A program made the translations under genes and the position numbers. From Hyalangium ruber (GTDB lineage: Bacteria; Myxococcota; Myxococcia; Myxococcales; Myxococcaceae): 64,000 nt of DNA. This document shows positions 14,546 to 22,919 of the stretch, piece by piece (position 1 is the stretch's first letter; each line of letters opens with the position of its first letter). Location of the stretch: positions 372,001 through 436,000 of the forward strand of contig NZ_JAXIVS010000005.1 of the NCBI RefSeq assembly GCF_034259325.1, read 5' to 3'. The notes beneath the pieces are model-generated. The model had not been told where the DNA came from. It saw only the letters and a program-made list of their open reading frames with translations, and did not search any database.

Positions 14546-17323
14546 ATGAGTACGGACACCGCTCGCCTTCGGGCGAACACGACGGCTCTCGCCTCGCGAG
14601 CGACCGAGGAGCGCGCGGCGCGCCGCCAGGGGAAGCGGGCGGATCGCCTCCCCGCGCCCGCGCGTGAGCCCTCCCGCAAGCCCCAGGCGAAGCGGTTCCT
14701 CGCGCCGGAGGTCATCCAGTCCTCCGCGATGGACTGCGGACCGGCGGTGCTCAAGGCGCTGCTCGGGGGCTTCCACCTGCCGGTGCATTACGGGCGCCTC
14801 CGGGAGGCGTGCAAGACGTCGGTGGATGGCACCTCCATCGACACGCTGGAGGAGCTGGCGCGCGCGTTCGGGCTGGAGGCCGTGCAGACGGTGGTGCCCG
14901 TGGACCACGCACTCATCCCCGAGGCGCGTGCCCTCCCCGCGATCGCGGTGGTGGCCCGCCCGCGCCTGGGCAACCACTTCGTGCTGCTGTGGAACCGGGT
15001 CGGCCCCTACGTCCAGGTGATGGATCCCGCGGCCGGGCGGCGCTGGGTGCGGTGGGAGACGATCGCGCCCACGCTGCTGCGGTACACGACGACCATCCCC
15101 GCGAGCGCGTGGCGCGCCTGGGCCGGCAGTCCCACTTTCCTGCGGCCCTTGGAGGCCCGGCTGCGCGCGCTCGGCGTCTCACCGGGTCAGGCGCAGGCGC
15201 TGATCGATCAGGCCCGAAGCCAGGGTGATTGGTCCGCCATGGGAGCGCTCGATGCCGCCACGCGCTTCTGCGCGTCGCTGCGGGAAGCCGGCATCAAGGT
15301 GGACTCCGCCGAGGAGACTCTCCGCACCCTCGTGGAGGCGGTCCACGCGTCCTTCGAGCAGCGCTTCGAGCTGCTGCCGCGCCACTGCTGGTCGGTGGAT
15401 GCGAAGGCCCCGGATGCCGACTCCGTCACGCTCACGGGGGTCCTGGTGGTCTCGGCCCGGGCGCGGACGGGAGTCGCCCCCCAGGAGCAGTCCCTGTCGC
15501 GGGAGCTGCAGCTGGCCCGGGAAGAGGACGAGGAGCACCCGGAGCGAGAGCTGGCGCGCTTCCTGTCGGACGAGCGCCGGATGAAGCTCGCCATGCTCTC
15601 GCTGGGTGCGCTCGTGGCACCGGTGGGGCTGCTGTGCCAGTCCGTCCTGCTGCGCCGGGTGCTCGATCTGGCGGCCGATCTCGGCCTCGGCTTCCAGCGC
15701 CTGGGGGCCTCGGTGCTGCTCGCGGGTTTCGTGGCCGTGCTCGCCGTGCTGGAGCTGCTGGTCCACGGAGGCGTGCTTCGGCTCGGCCGCGTGCTGGAGA
15801 CGCGGCTGCGCATGGCCTTCCTCCAGAAGATTCCCCGCCTGCACGATCTCTATCTCCAGAGCCGGCTCAGCTCGGACATGGCCGAGCGCAGCCACATGAT
15901 GCACATGGTGCGGACCATGCCTTCGCTCCTCTTCACCGGGACGCGAGCGCTGGTGGGCATGCTCGCGACCGTGGTGGCCATCGGGCTGGTGGATCCCCGG
16001 CTGTGGGGCTGGGCCCTGCTCCTCGGAGTCCTCTGCGTGGGGCTGCCGCTCGCGTTCCGTCGGCGGATGACCGAGCAGGATCTCCGTGCCCGCACCCAGC
16101 TGGGCGGGCTGTCGCGCACCTACCTCGACTCGCTGCAGGGCGCCGTTCCCCTTCGCTCCCACGGCGCCGAGGATGCGCTCGGGCGGGAGCATGAGGTGCT
16201 GCTCACGGGCTGGATGCGCAGCAGCCTCCAGCTCCTGCGCTCGATGGTGACGATGCGCACGGCGCAGGCCGTGGTGGGCGCGGGGCTGAGCATCACGCTG
16301 CTCACCCTGCACCTCGACAACCGGGGCCTCACGGGAGGTGTCCTGCTCATCGCCTGGTGGATCATGAGCCTGCCGGAGTATGCCCAGCAGTTGGCGACGG
16401 CGCTCCAGCAGTACCCGGCGAGCCGGAACATCGCGCTGCGGTGCTTCGAGCCGCTCGGCGCGCCCGAGGTCGAGCCCCGGCCCGCGGTGCTCCGCGCCCT
16501 GCCCTCGAACACCTCCGCGGCCGAGGGAGCCCACATCTCGATGCGCGGCGTCTCGGTGGACGTGTCCGGGCACGGGATCCTCCACGGCCTCGACCTGGAC
16601 ATCCGGCCCGGCAGCCATGTCGCCATCGTGGGCCGCTCCGGCGCGGGCAAGTCCACCCTGCTGGGGTTGCTGCTCGGGTGGTATCGGCCGTCAGGCGGGA
16701 CGCTCCAGGTCGATGGCGAGGACTTCGAGCGCCTGGACATCGAGACCCTGCGCCGCCAGACGGCGTGGGTGGACCCCACGGTGCGGCTCTGGAACCAGAC
16801 GATCGCGAGCAACCTCACGTACGGCCAGGAGCGGGTACGCAGTGGAGACCTCAGCCACGCGCTCGCGGCGTCCGAGCTGGACTCGGTGCTGGAGCGACTG
16901 CCAGAGGGGTTGCAGACCTCCGCGGGCGAGGGCGGCATCCGACTGTCCGGCGGTGAGGGGCAGCGAGTGCGCTTCGCCCGGGCGCTGCTGCGCAAGGGAG
17001 TCCGCCTGGCGCTGCTCGATGAGCCCTTCCGAGGACTCGACCGGGGAGCACGCCGGCGACTGCTGGAGCGCGCGCGGATCCACTGGAAGGGCGCGACGTT
17101 GCTCTGCGTTACCCATGACGTGAGTGAGACGCGGGGTTTCGACGAGGTGCTGGTTGTCGAGGAGGGTCGTCTCCTCGAGCGCGGGACACCCGAGGAGCTC
17201 CTGGCGAAGTCCGATTCGCGCTACCGCGCGCTCCTCCTTGGCGATGAACAGGCGCTCCGGCGCCTGCGCGAGGGCGAGGGCTGGCGGCGGTGGCGCGTGG
17301 AGTCTGGGAGGGTCGTCGAATGA
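14546..17323 (+). CDS. Peptidase-containing ABC transporter (C39), peptide exporter
   Basis: This 925-residue protein combines processing and export. After a basic 50-residue N-terminus comes a C39 peptidase domain with all catalytic parts: Gln58 and Cys64 in VIQSSAMDCGPAVL, His144 in GNHFVLLW and Asp160 in VMDPAAGRRW. A linker of about 150 residues leads to a membrane domain (about 345-590) and a nucleotide-binding domain. The latter has Walker A GRSGAGKST (about 695), signature LSGGEGQR (about 799) and Walker B LALLDEP. It should cut a double-glycine leader and pump the core across the inner membrane. It ends in an ATGA overlap with the second ABC gene. The nearby 44-residue peptide with Gly-Gly is the obvious substrate candidate. 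Confidence 0.92.
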   Translation: MSTDTARLRANTTALASRATEERAARRQGKRADRLPAPAREPSRKPQAKRFLAPEVIQSSAMDCGPAVLKALLGGFHLPVHYGRLREACKTSVDGTSIDTLEELARAFGLEAVQTVVPVDHALIPEARALPAIAVVARPRLGNHFVLLWNRVGPYVQVMDPAAGRRWVRWETIAPTLLRYTTTIPASAWRAWAGSPTFLRPLEARLRALGVSPGQAQALIDQARSQGDWSAMGALDAATRFCASLREAGIKVDSAEETLRTLVEAVHASFEQRFELLPRHCWSVDAKAPDADSVTLTGVLVVSARARTGVAPQEQSLSRELQLAREEDEEHPERELARFLSDERRMKLAMLSLGALVAPVGLLCQSVLLRRVLDLAADLGLGFQRLGASVLLAGFVAVLAVLELLVHGGVLRLGRVLETRLRMAFLQKIPRLHDLYLQSRLSSDMAERSHMMHMVRTMPSLLFTGTRALVGMLATVVAIGLVDPRLWGWALLLGVLCVGLPLAFRRRMTEQDLRARTQLGGLSRTYLDSLQGAVPLRSHGAEDALGREHEVLLTGWMRSSLQLLRSMVTMRTAQAVVGAGLSITLLTLHLDNRGLTGGVLLIAWWIMSLPEYAQQLATALQQYPASRNIALRCFEPLGAPEVEPRPAVLRALPSNTSAAEGAHISMRGVSVDVSGHGILHGLDLDIRPGSHVAIVGRSGAGKSTLLGLLLGWYRPSGGTLQVDGEDFERLDIETLRRQTAWVDPTVRLWNQTIASNLTYGQERVRSGDLSHALAASELDSVLERLPEGLQTSAGEGGIRLSGGEGQRVRFARALLRKGVRLALLDEPFRGLDRGARRRLLERARIHWKGATLLCVTHDVSETRGFDEVLVVEEGRLLERGTPEELLAKSDSRYRALLLGDEQALRRLREGEGWRRWRVESGRVVE

Positions 17324-19473
17324 TCTCAGCGGTAGAGACCGAGCTGCCCGCCGCCTTCGTCGCGGCCTGGCCCTTGCGGCGGATGGGAGAGGCGCTCCAG
17401 CTGCTCGCGCGGCGCTCGGGGCTGGTGTCCGGCCCCCAGGAGCCGCTGGTCATGGAGCGGGAGCTGGAGGCGGGCGATGTCCACCGGCTCCAGCACTGGT
17501 TCCGCCACGCCGCGGACACGCTCCAAGTGCAGCTTCAGCCGACCAGCAGCCGCTATGCCGAGGTGGACCAGCTCGCCGCCCGGTGCGCCCCCGCCATCGT
17601 CCGGCTGAAGGCCCCCACCACGGACCACTACCGCTTCCTGGTCATTCTCCGGGCCAGCCGCAAGCAGCTCACCGTCCTGACTCCTGACTCGAAGGAGCTG
17701 ACCCTGCCCGTGCAGGCGCTCCGCGAGGCGCGCTTCGCGGCCTTCGAGAAGCAGCTCGACGAGACGATCGCCCAACGCCTGGGCCCCCTCGCGAACCGCC
17801 TGCGCGCCTCGGAGCAGCAGGCCATGCGGCTGCGCGCGGAGTTCCGGCCCGACCTCACCCTGAGCAACTGCTGGCTGCTCCGTCCGCTGCCGGGCGCGAC
17901 GCGGCTGCGCACGCTGCTACGGCGGGATCGGGTGCTCTCGAAGGTGGCGACGCTGGCCGTGGTGCATGCGGGCCTGGCGCTCGCCACGATCCTGGCCTGG
18001 GCAGTGCTCGGAAAGAGCGCGCTCGCTGGACACGGGGGCGATGGCTGGCACGTCGCGTGGGCGCTGCTCGTGCTCCAGCAGGTGCCCCTGCTGAGCCAGG
18101 GCGAGTACCTCCAGGGAGTGTTGGGGCTGCTGATGGGCAAGCAGTTCAAGCAGCACCTGCTCCGAGGCTCCTTCCGGATGAGCCCGGATGAGATCCGCAA
18201 GCACGGCAGTGGCTCGCTGCTGGCCTCGGTGTTCGAGAGCGAGGCGGTGGAATTGCTGGCGCTGGAGACGGGCTTCCAGTTGTTCGCCATTGCCGCCAAC
18301 CTGGTGCTCGTGCCGCTCGTGCTGTCCTCGGGCGCGGCGCCCAAGTCACAGGTCTTCGTGTTCGCGGCCTTCGTCGTCCTCGCGGGGTTGCTCGCGTGGG
18401 TCCACTTGAAGGCCCGGCGGAGCTGGACGAACGCGCGGATGGGGCTCACGGACGATCTCATCGAGAAGATGGTGGGCCAGCGGACCCGCCTCGCCCAGCA
18501 GCCGCGCGAGCGCTGGCACCAGGGCGAGGACGAGCGGCTGCAGGACTACGTCCAGCGCTCCAAGCCGATGGACCGGGCCCGGTTGCTGCTCGTGTATGCC
18601 CCGCGAGCCTGGCTCGTGCTGTCGCTGGTGGTCCTGGGGCCCGCGATCATGAGCGGCGCCTCGGCCTCCCGCATCGCCACCAGCGTGGGCGGGACGCTGC
18701 TGGGCTGGCTCACGCTCCAGCAGTTGAGCGTGGGCGGACTGAGCCTGGGCGGAGCCGCCGTCGCCTGGAAGACCATCGCGCCGCTGTTCCGCGCCTCCCG
18801 GAGAGCGCCCACCCGGCGCGAGCGCGGCGGCATCGTGCTGGATCGGCCCTCCGCGAAGGGAGAGGTGGTGGTCCAGGCCAACGAGCTGCTGTTCCACCAT
18901 CCCGCCGCGCCCTCCCCCACCCTCGCTGGCTGCTCCTTCCGCATCCACACCGGGGATCGGATCCTCCTGGAGGGGACCTCTGGAAGCGGAAAGACCACCC
19001 TGGCCTCGCTGCTCGCGGGCCTGCGACAGCCGGAGTCGGGCCTGCTGTTGCTGCGAGGTGTGGACCGCACCACCCTGGGAGACAAGGAGTTCCGCGAGCG
19101 CATCGTGCTGGTGCCGCAGTTCCACGAGAACCACATCTTCTCGGCGAGCCTGGCGTTCAACCTGCTCATGGGACGCAGGTGGCCGGCGGATGCGCCGGAC
19201 TTCGCCGAGGCGGAGCAGGTATGCCGCGAGCTGGGCCTGGGAGAACTCCTGGACAGGATGCCGAGCGGGCTCCTGGAGATGGTGGGAGACGCGGGCTGGC
19301 AGCTCTCACACGGGGAGAAGAGCCGGGTGTTCCTCGCCCGCGCGCTCTTGCAGGACGCGGACGTGGTCATCCTCGACGAGAGCTTCGCTGCGCTGGACCC
19401 GGACACCCTGGAGCAGGCCATGGCATGCGTCCAGGCCCGCGCCCGGACGCTCATGCTCATCGCCCACCCCTGA
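17320..19473 (+). CDS. Second ABC transporter of the export system
   Basis: The 717-residue protein has an N-terminal region of about 200 residues without C39 catalytic residues, then a membrane domain (about 205-490) and a nucleotide-binding domain. The latter has Walker A GTSGSGKTT (about 552), a variant signature LSHGEKSR (about 661) and Walker B DVVILDES. The ATG overlaps the stop of the C39 transporter (ATGA), so the two are made together and may form a heterodimer. In NHLM-type systems such a peptidase-less ABC protein follows the peptidase transporter. The signature Ser-His-Gly replaces Ser-Gly-Gly, which may make one ATP site weak. It converges on a minus-strand gene that ends five bases later. 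Confidence 0.9.
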   Translation: MISAVETELPAAFVAAWPLRRMGEALQLLARRSGLVSGPQEPLVMERELEAGDVHRLQHWFRHAADTLQVQLQPTSSRYAEVDQLAARCAPAIVRLKAPTTDHYRFLVILRASRKQLTVLTPDSKELTLPVQALREARFAAFEKQLDETIAQRLGPLANRLRASEQQAMRLRAEFRPDLTLSNCWLLRPLPGATRLRTLLRRDRVLSKVATLAVVHAGLALATILAWAVLGKSALAGHGGDGWHVAWALLVLQQVPLLSQGEYLQGVLGLLMGKQFKQHLLRGSFRMSPDEIRKHGSGSLLASVFESEAVELLALETGFQLFAIAANLVLVPLVLSSGAAPKSQVFVFAAFVVLAGLLAWVHLKARRSWTNARMGLTDDLIEKMVGQRTRLAQQPRERWHQGEDERLQDYVQRSKPMDRARLLLVYAPRAWLVLSLVVLGPAIMSGASASRIATSVGGTLLGWLTLQQLSVGGLSLGGAAVAWKTIAPLFRASRRAPTRRERGGIVLDRPSAKGEVVVQANELLFHHPAAPSPTLAGCSFRIHTGDRILLEGTSGSGKTTLASLLAGLRQPESGLLLLRGVDRTTLGDKEFRERIVLVPQFHENHIFSASLAFNLLMGRRWPADAPDFAEAEQVCRELGLGELLDRMPSGLLEMVGDAGWQLSHGEKSRVFLARALLQDADVVILDESFAALDPDTLEQAMACVQARARTLMLIAHP

Positions 19474-19477
19474 CACC

Positions 19478-19978
19478 TCAGCCAGAGTACGAGGGAGAGT
19501 TGACGCCAGACGCTGCTGCGACCGCCCGAGCGTGAGCAATGCCGCGCATCCCGTCGCGTCGCAGGTAATGATTCTTCGGGAGGCGCTTGAGCCGCCTCTC
19601 CACGTCACTCAGCATCGCGAACGCTCGCCGGGCCTTCTCTGGGAAGCGGGGCAAAGATTGGACGTAGAGACAGGCCACATGGATCCGATGAGTCATATCG
19701 GCATATCCGAGCCGCTCGCAGCGCCTCAAGAGCGCGCCGAATTCGTCCCACCCTGCACCCTCGCCGTATGCCTCAGTGATGATCAGCTTCGCGGTGATCT
19801 GCTGGAGGTGCAGACGTTCGCGGCCTGTTCTCGCTTCCCTAATCAGCTCCTTCTCTTGCGCCAGCACGGCCCGTTTCAGCTCTGCATAAGGCACCTTTGC
19901 CTTGTAGAGCTTGACGAGGAGGTCATCGCGACGAGCTGCAACGCTCTGCCACCAATCCTTGCGCGTGGATCGCACCAT
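19478..19978 (-). CDS. Unknown protein, possible immunity partner
   Basis: The 166-residue product is rich in charged residues and predicted helical (WWQSVAARRDDLLVKLYKAKV, FGALLRRCERLGYADMTHRI, AFAMLSDVERRLKRLPK). I see no signal peptide, membrane helix or known motif. The ATG at 19978 shares its A with the TGA of the upstream lipoprotein gene (TGATG), so the two are translationally coupled. Toxin and immunity genes often show this close order. I do not recognise the family; the immunity role rests on position and on the guess that the upstream lipoprotein is a toxin. Confidence 0.5.
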   Translation of the reverse strand: MVRSTRKDWWQSVAARRDDLLVKLYKAKVPYAELKRAVLAQEKELIREARTGRERLHLQQITAKLIITEAYGEGAGWDEFGALLRRCERLGYADMTHRIHVACLYVQSLPRFPEKARRAFAMLSDVERRLKRLPKNHYLRRDGMRGIAHARAVAAASGVNSPSYSG

Positions 19979-20424
19979 CAACCTCCTGGGCAGGGATGGT
20001 CGTTTGCTTCTGCTGGCCACTGACCTTCACGCATGCAGAGATCCATGCACGACTGGCACTGGCTCTCGCCCCACACACGGCGCTGTTTCTCCCCTGCAAA
20101 GTACTCTTTGCATGCCACGTAGTGCTCCCTACAGGTATCACGCCAGCGTTGCTTTTCCTCTGGCGAGGGAATCGGCGGGGAAACCGGCTCTGGTTTCCCT
20201 TTGGGCTTGGGTTGGTTGCCGGTCTTGGGTTGGGGCTTGGGTCCTGCGCTTCCCGTGCATCGTTCCCAAGCCCCCGGATGCTCCTTGAGGCAACAGGTTT
20301 CCGTGTCGTCGCCCGGCTGGCATCCCATCCCGTTCATGTAGCAGCCGGCCATGCCCAGAGCCCCAGCCATGAGCAGCAGCCCAGAGAGCAAGCTCGAGCC
20401 TCGGTGCTGTCTGACGGTGGGCAC
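19978..20424 (-). CDS. Cys-rich lipoprotein, possible SitA-type polymorphic toxin
   Basis: The 148-residue protein has a lipoprotein signal (lipobox GMAGC), a short Cys-containing segment, then a Pro/Lys-rich linker (PKPQPKTGNQPKPKGKPEP). The compact C-terminal domain has patterned cysteines: CREHYVACKEYF, GESQCQSCMDLC, a WP pair and a terminal CPGG. This layout of lipobox, linker and variable Cys-rich tip resembles the SitA lipoprotein toxins of myxobacteria, which are passed between kin cells by outer-membrane exchange. Start is GTG at 20424. It is coupled by TGATG to a small unknown gene that could give immunity. No sitB-like gene is present. The toxin call is inference from architecture. 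Confidence 0.5.
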   Translation of the reverse strand: MPTVRQHRGSSLLSGLLLMAGALGMAGCYMNGMGCQPGDDTETCCLKEHPGAWERCTGSAGPKPQPKTGNQPKPKGKPEPVSPPIPSPEEKQRWRDTCREHYVACKEYFAGEKQRRVWGESQCQSCMDLCMREGQWPAEANDHPCPGG

Positions 20425-20557
20425 GATCGTCTCGCAGAATGAGGAGCAACCAGTCTCGCAGGATTATCGGGAGGGCCGCGTGCAGGGTTGCATGAAGTCC
20501 CCGCCATAGTGACGGCCTTCGTGCGCATCGTCGATACGGTGCGCTACCGTACCGGGC

Positions 20558-21757
20558 GTGTCCCCCCGGAATGTCGCCCTGCCCCGCCTTGCTGCGCTCC
20601 TCGCCCTCGTCACCCTGGGCTCTCTCGCCTGTGAGCGAAAGGCGCCGCCTCCCGCCCCGGCCCCGGCCGCTCCCACACAGGCCCAGGCCCCCGTCGAGGA
20701 AGGCCCGATCGTCATCGGCTCGGTAGGGAGCCTCACCGGCCCGCAGGCCCCCTTCGGCGTTCCGGTGCTCGACGGCATCCAGTTCGCCGTGGATCAGGTC
20801 AACGCCGCCGGAGGAGTGAAGGGCCGCAAGGTGGAGGTGCGCTCCTATGACAGCCAGGGGCGCCTGGAGGACTCCGTGAGCGCGGCCCAGCGCCTCATCA
20901 GCAAGGATCGTGTGCTGCTCATCCTGGGCGACATCTCTTCGTCCGGCTCGCTGGGCATCGCCGACGTGGCCCAGGCAGCCAAGGTCCCCATGGTGACCCC
21001 CTCGGCCACCCACCCGGACGTCACTCGCAAGGGCGACTACATCTTCCGCACCTGCTTCATCGATGCCTTCCAGGGCTTGGTGATGGCGCGCTTCGCCCGG
21101 GACAACCTGAAGCTGGAGCGGGTCTCCATCCTCCAGGACAGCCGCGACTCGTACTCGCTGGGCCTGAGCCAGGCCTTCGCCGAGGCCTTCACCAAGCTGG
21201 GCGGGACGATCGTCTCCGTGGAGAGCTATTCCAAGGGGGATACCGACCTGCGCTCTCCGCTGCTGGCGGTGAAGAAGATGAAGCCCCAGGCGCTCTACAT
21301 CCCGGGCTTCTATGCCGAGGTGGGCCTGATCGCCCGGCAGGCCCAGGAGCTGGGGCTGAAGCTGCCGATGCTGGGCGGAGACGGCTGGGACTCCGACCGA
21401 CTGCTGGAGCTGGGCGGAGACGCACTGGAGGGCAGCTACTACTCGTCCCATTACGCGCAGGACAACCCCTCGCCAGAGCAGAAGCGCTTCGCCACCGCGT
21501 ACCAGGAGCGCTCGGGCCACCTGCCCGACGTCTCCGTGGTGCTGGGCTACGAGGCGACGCGCGTAGCGCTGGCTGCGATGGAGCGCGCCGAGAGCCTCAC
21601 GGGCCCCGCCATCCGGGACGCGCTGGCGAAGACGAAGGACGTACCCGTCATCTCGGGCACCCTCACCCTGGATGCGGAGCGCAACCCGGTGAAGCCCGCC
21701 GTCATCCTGCGAATCCACGGTGGCAAGCGAGAGTTCGTCGCCGCCGTGACGCCCTGA
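20558..21757 (+). CDS. ABC-type branched-chain amino acid-like binding lipoprotein
   Basis: The 399-residue protein has a lipoprotein signal with the acylated Cys at residue 25 (TLGSLAC). A Pro/Ala-rich spacer follows, then a periplasmic binding protein of the LivJ/LivK type: IVIGSVGSLTGPQAPFG, VDQVNAAGGVKGRKVEV, ILGDISSSGSLGIADVAQ and GGDGWDSDRLLEL. Such proteins capture a small amino-acid-like ligand for an ABC importer, but no permease or ATPase genes are next to it, so it may act alone or in signalling. The GTG at 20558 is the only start that leaves a proper signal peptide. The ligand cannot be predicted. Confidence 0.88.
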   Translation: MSPRNVALPRLAALLALVTLGSLACERKAPPPAPAPAAPTQAQAPVEEGPIVIGSVGSLTGPQAPFGVPVLDGIQFAVDQVNAAGGVKGRKVEVRSYDSQGRLEDSVSAAQRLISKDRVLLILGDISSSGSLGIADVAQAAKVPMVTPSATHPDVTRKGDYIFRTCFIDAFQGLVMARFARDNLKLERVSILQDSRDSYSLGLSQAFAEAFTKLGGTIVSVESYSKGDTDLRSPLLAVKKMKPQALYIPGFYAEVGLIARQAQELGLKLPMLGGDGWDSDRLLELGGDALEGSYYSSHYAQDNPSPEQKRFATAYQERSGHLPDVSVVLGYEATRVALAAMERAESLTGPAIRDALAKTKDVPVISGTLTLDAERNPVKPAVILRIHGGKREFVAAVTP

Positions 21758-21848
21758 ATTCGAAAGCAAGACCCGGAGTGCTCCTCCCCTGCCCGAGCGT
21801 TAGCTTCCACTCGTGCCCCGCAGGAACCGCTGGAAGGAGGCAGGCACG

Positions 21849-22919
21849 ATGACACCCAGGGCCCGAACGCTCGCCGCGACCGTCGTCCGAGATCCCCGCT
21901 GGAAGGCGGTGCTCGCGCGCGACGCCAGCTCGGACGGCAAGTTCTTCTACTCGGTCAAGACGACGGGGGTGTACTGCCGCCCGTCCTGCGCCGCTCGCCC
22001 CGCGAGACCCGAGAACGTCGGCTTCCACGTCACCCCGGCCGACGCGGAGCGGGCTGGGTTTCGTCCCTGCAAGCGCTGCAAGCCGGACCAGCCCCCGTTG
22101 GCCGAGCGGCAGGCGGCCCAGATCGCGGAGCTGTGCCGCCTCATCGAGAGCGCCGACACGGTGCCCAGTCTCGAAGCGCTGGCGAAGCACGCGGGGCTGA
22201 GCGTCTACCACCTGCATCGCGTCTTCAAGGCCGTCACCGGGCTGACCCCCAAGGCGTATGCGGCGGCACATCGGGCCAAGCGTGTCCGGGAGCAGCTCGG
22301 CAAGAAAGGAACCGTGACCGAGGCGATCTACGGAGCCGGATACAACTCCAATGGCCGCTTCTATGAAGAGTCGAACCCCATGCTGGGCATGACGCCCACG
22401 AAGTACCGCGCCGGAGGCGCCAACATGGAAATCCGCTTCGCCATCGGTGAGTGTTCCCTGGGCTCCATCCTGGTCGCGGCCACCGAGCGCGGGGTGTGCG
22501 CCATTCTCCTGGGCGACGATCCGAACGAGCTGGCGCAAGATCTCCAGCGCCGGTTTCCTCGCGCGCACCTGATCGGCGCCGATGCCGAGTTCGAGCAGCT
22601 CGTCGCGAAGGTGGTGGGCCTGGTGGAGCTGCCTCGGGTGGGAGTCGATCTGCCGCTCGACGTGCGCGGCACGGCGTTCCAGCAGCGCGTCTGGCAGGCG
22701 CTGCGGGCGATTCCCGTGGGGAAGACGGCGAGCTACGCCGATATCGCCAAGGCGGTCGGCTCCAAGTCGGCCCGAGCCGTGGCGCAGGCGTGCGCAGCCA
22801 ATGCGTTGGCGGTCGCCATCCCCTGCCACCGCGTCGTGCGGAGCAACGGCGACCTGTCGGGGTATCGCTGGGGAGTGGAGCGCAAGCACGCGCTGCTCCA
22901 GCGGGAGACGCGTGTATGA
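21849..22919 (+). CDS. ada: Ada: DNA alkylation repair and adaptive response regulator
   Basis: The 356-residue protein has the full Ada layout. The N-terminal zinc domain has four cysteines (Cys43, Cys47, Cys74, Cys77, in TGVYCRPSC and CKRC), one of which takes methyl groups from DNA phosphotriesters. An AraC-type helix-turn-helix follows (SVYHLHRVFKAVTGLTPKAY). The C-terminal O6-methylguanine methyltransferase has its acceptor Cys near residue 326 in IPCHRVV. Methylation of the N-terminal Cys would turn it into an activator of repair genes. The ATG at 21849 follows AAGGAGG; an upstream GTG adds only 12 residues. It overlaps a 2OG-Fe(II) oxygenase gene (ATGA), which is therefore a likely part of the response. 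Confidence 0.95.
   Translation: MTPRARTLAATVVRDPRWKAVLARDASSDGKFFYSVKTTGVYCRPSCAARPARPENVGFHVTPADAERAGFRPCKRCKPDQPPLAERQAAQIAELCRLIESADTVPSLEALAKHAGLSVYHLHRVFKAVTGLTPKAYAAAHRAKRVREQLGKKGTVTEAIYGAGYNSNGRFYEESNPMLGMTPTKYRAGGANMEIRFAIGECSLGSILVAATERGVCAILLGDDPNELAQDLQRRFPRAHLIGADAEFEQLVAKVVGLVELPRVGVDLPLDVRGTAFQQRVWQALRAIPVGKTASYADIAKAVGSKSARAVAQACAANALAVAIPCHRVVRSNGDLSGYRWGVERKHALLQRETRV

Noticed and set aside
11392-14754. Minus-strand open frame of 1120 codons opposite the WD-repeat and HlyD genes
   Set aside because: It is antisense to well-supported genes, its composition (Leu, Arg, Gly, His) is that of a GC-rich shadow frame, and it has no domain or start signal.
19473-20560. Insertion sequence or phage remnant next to the island
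   Set aside because: No transposase, integrase, terminal inverted repeats or tRNA gene was found; only the two coupled small genes are present.
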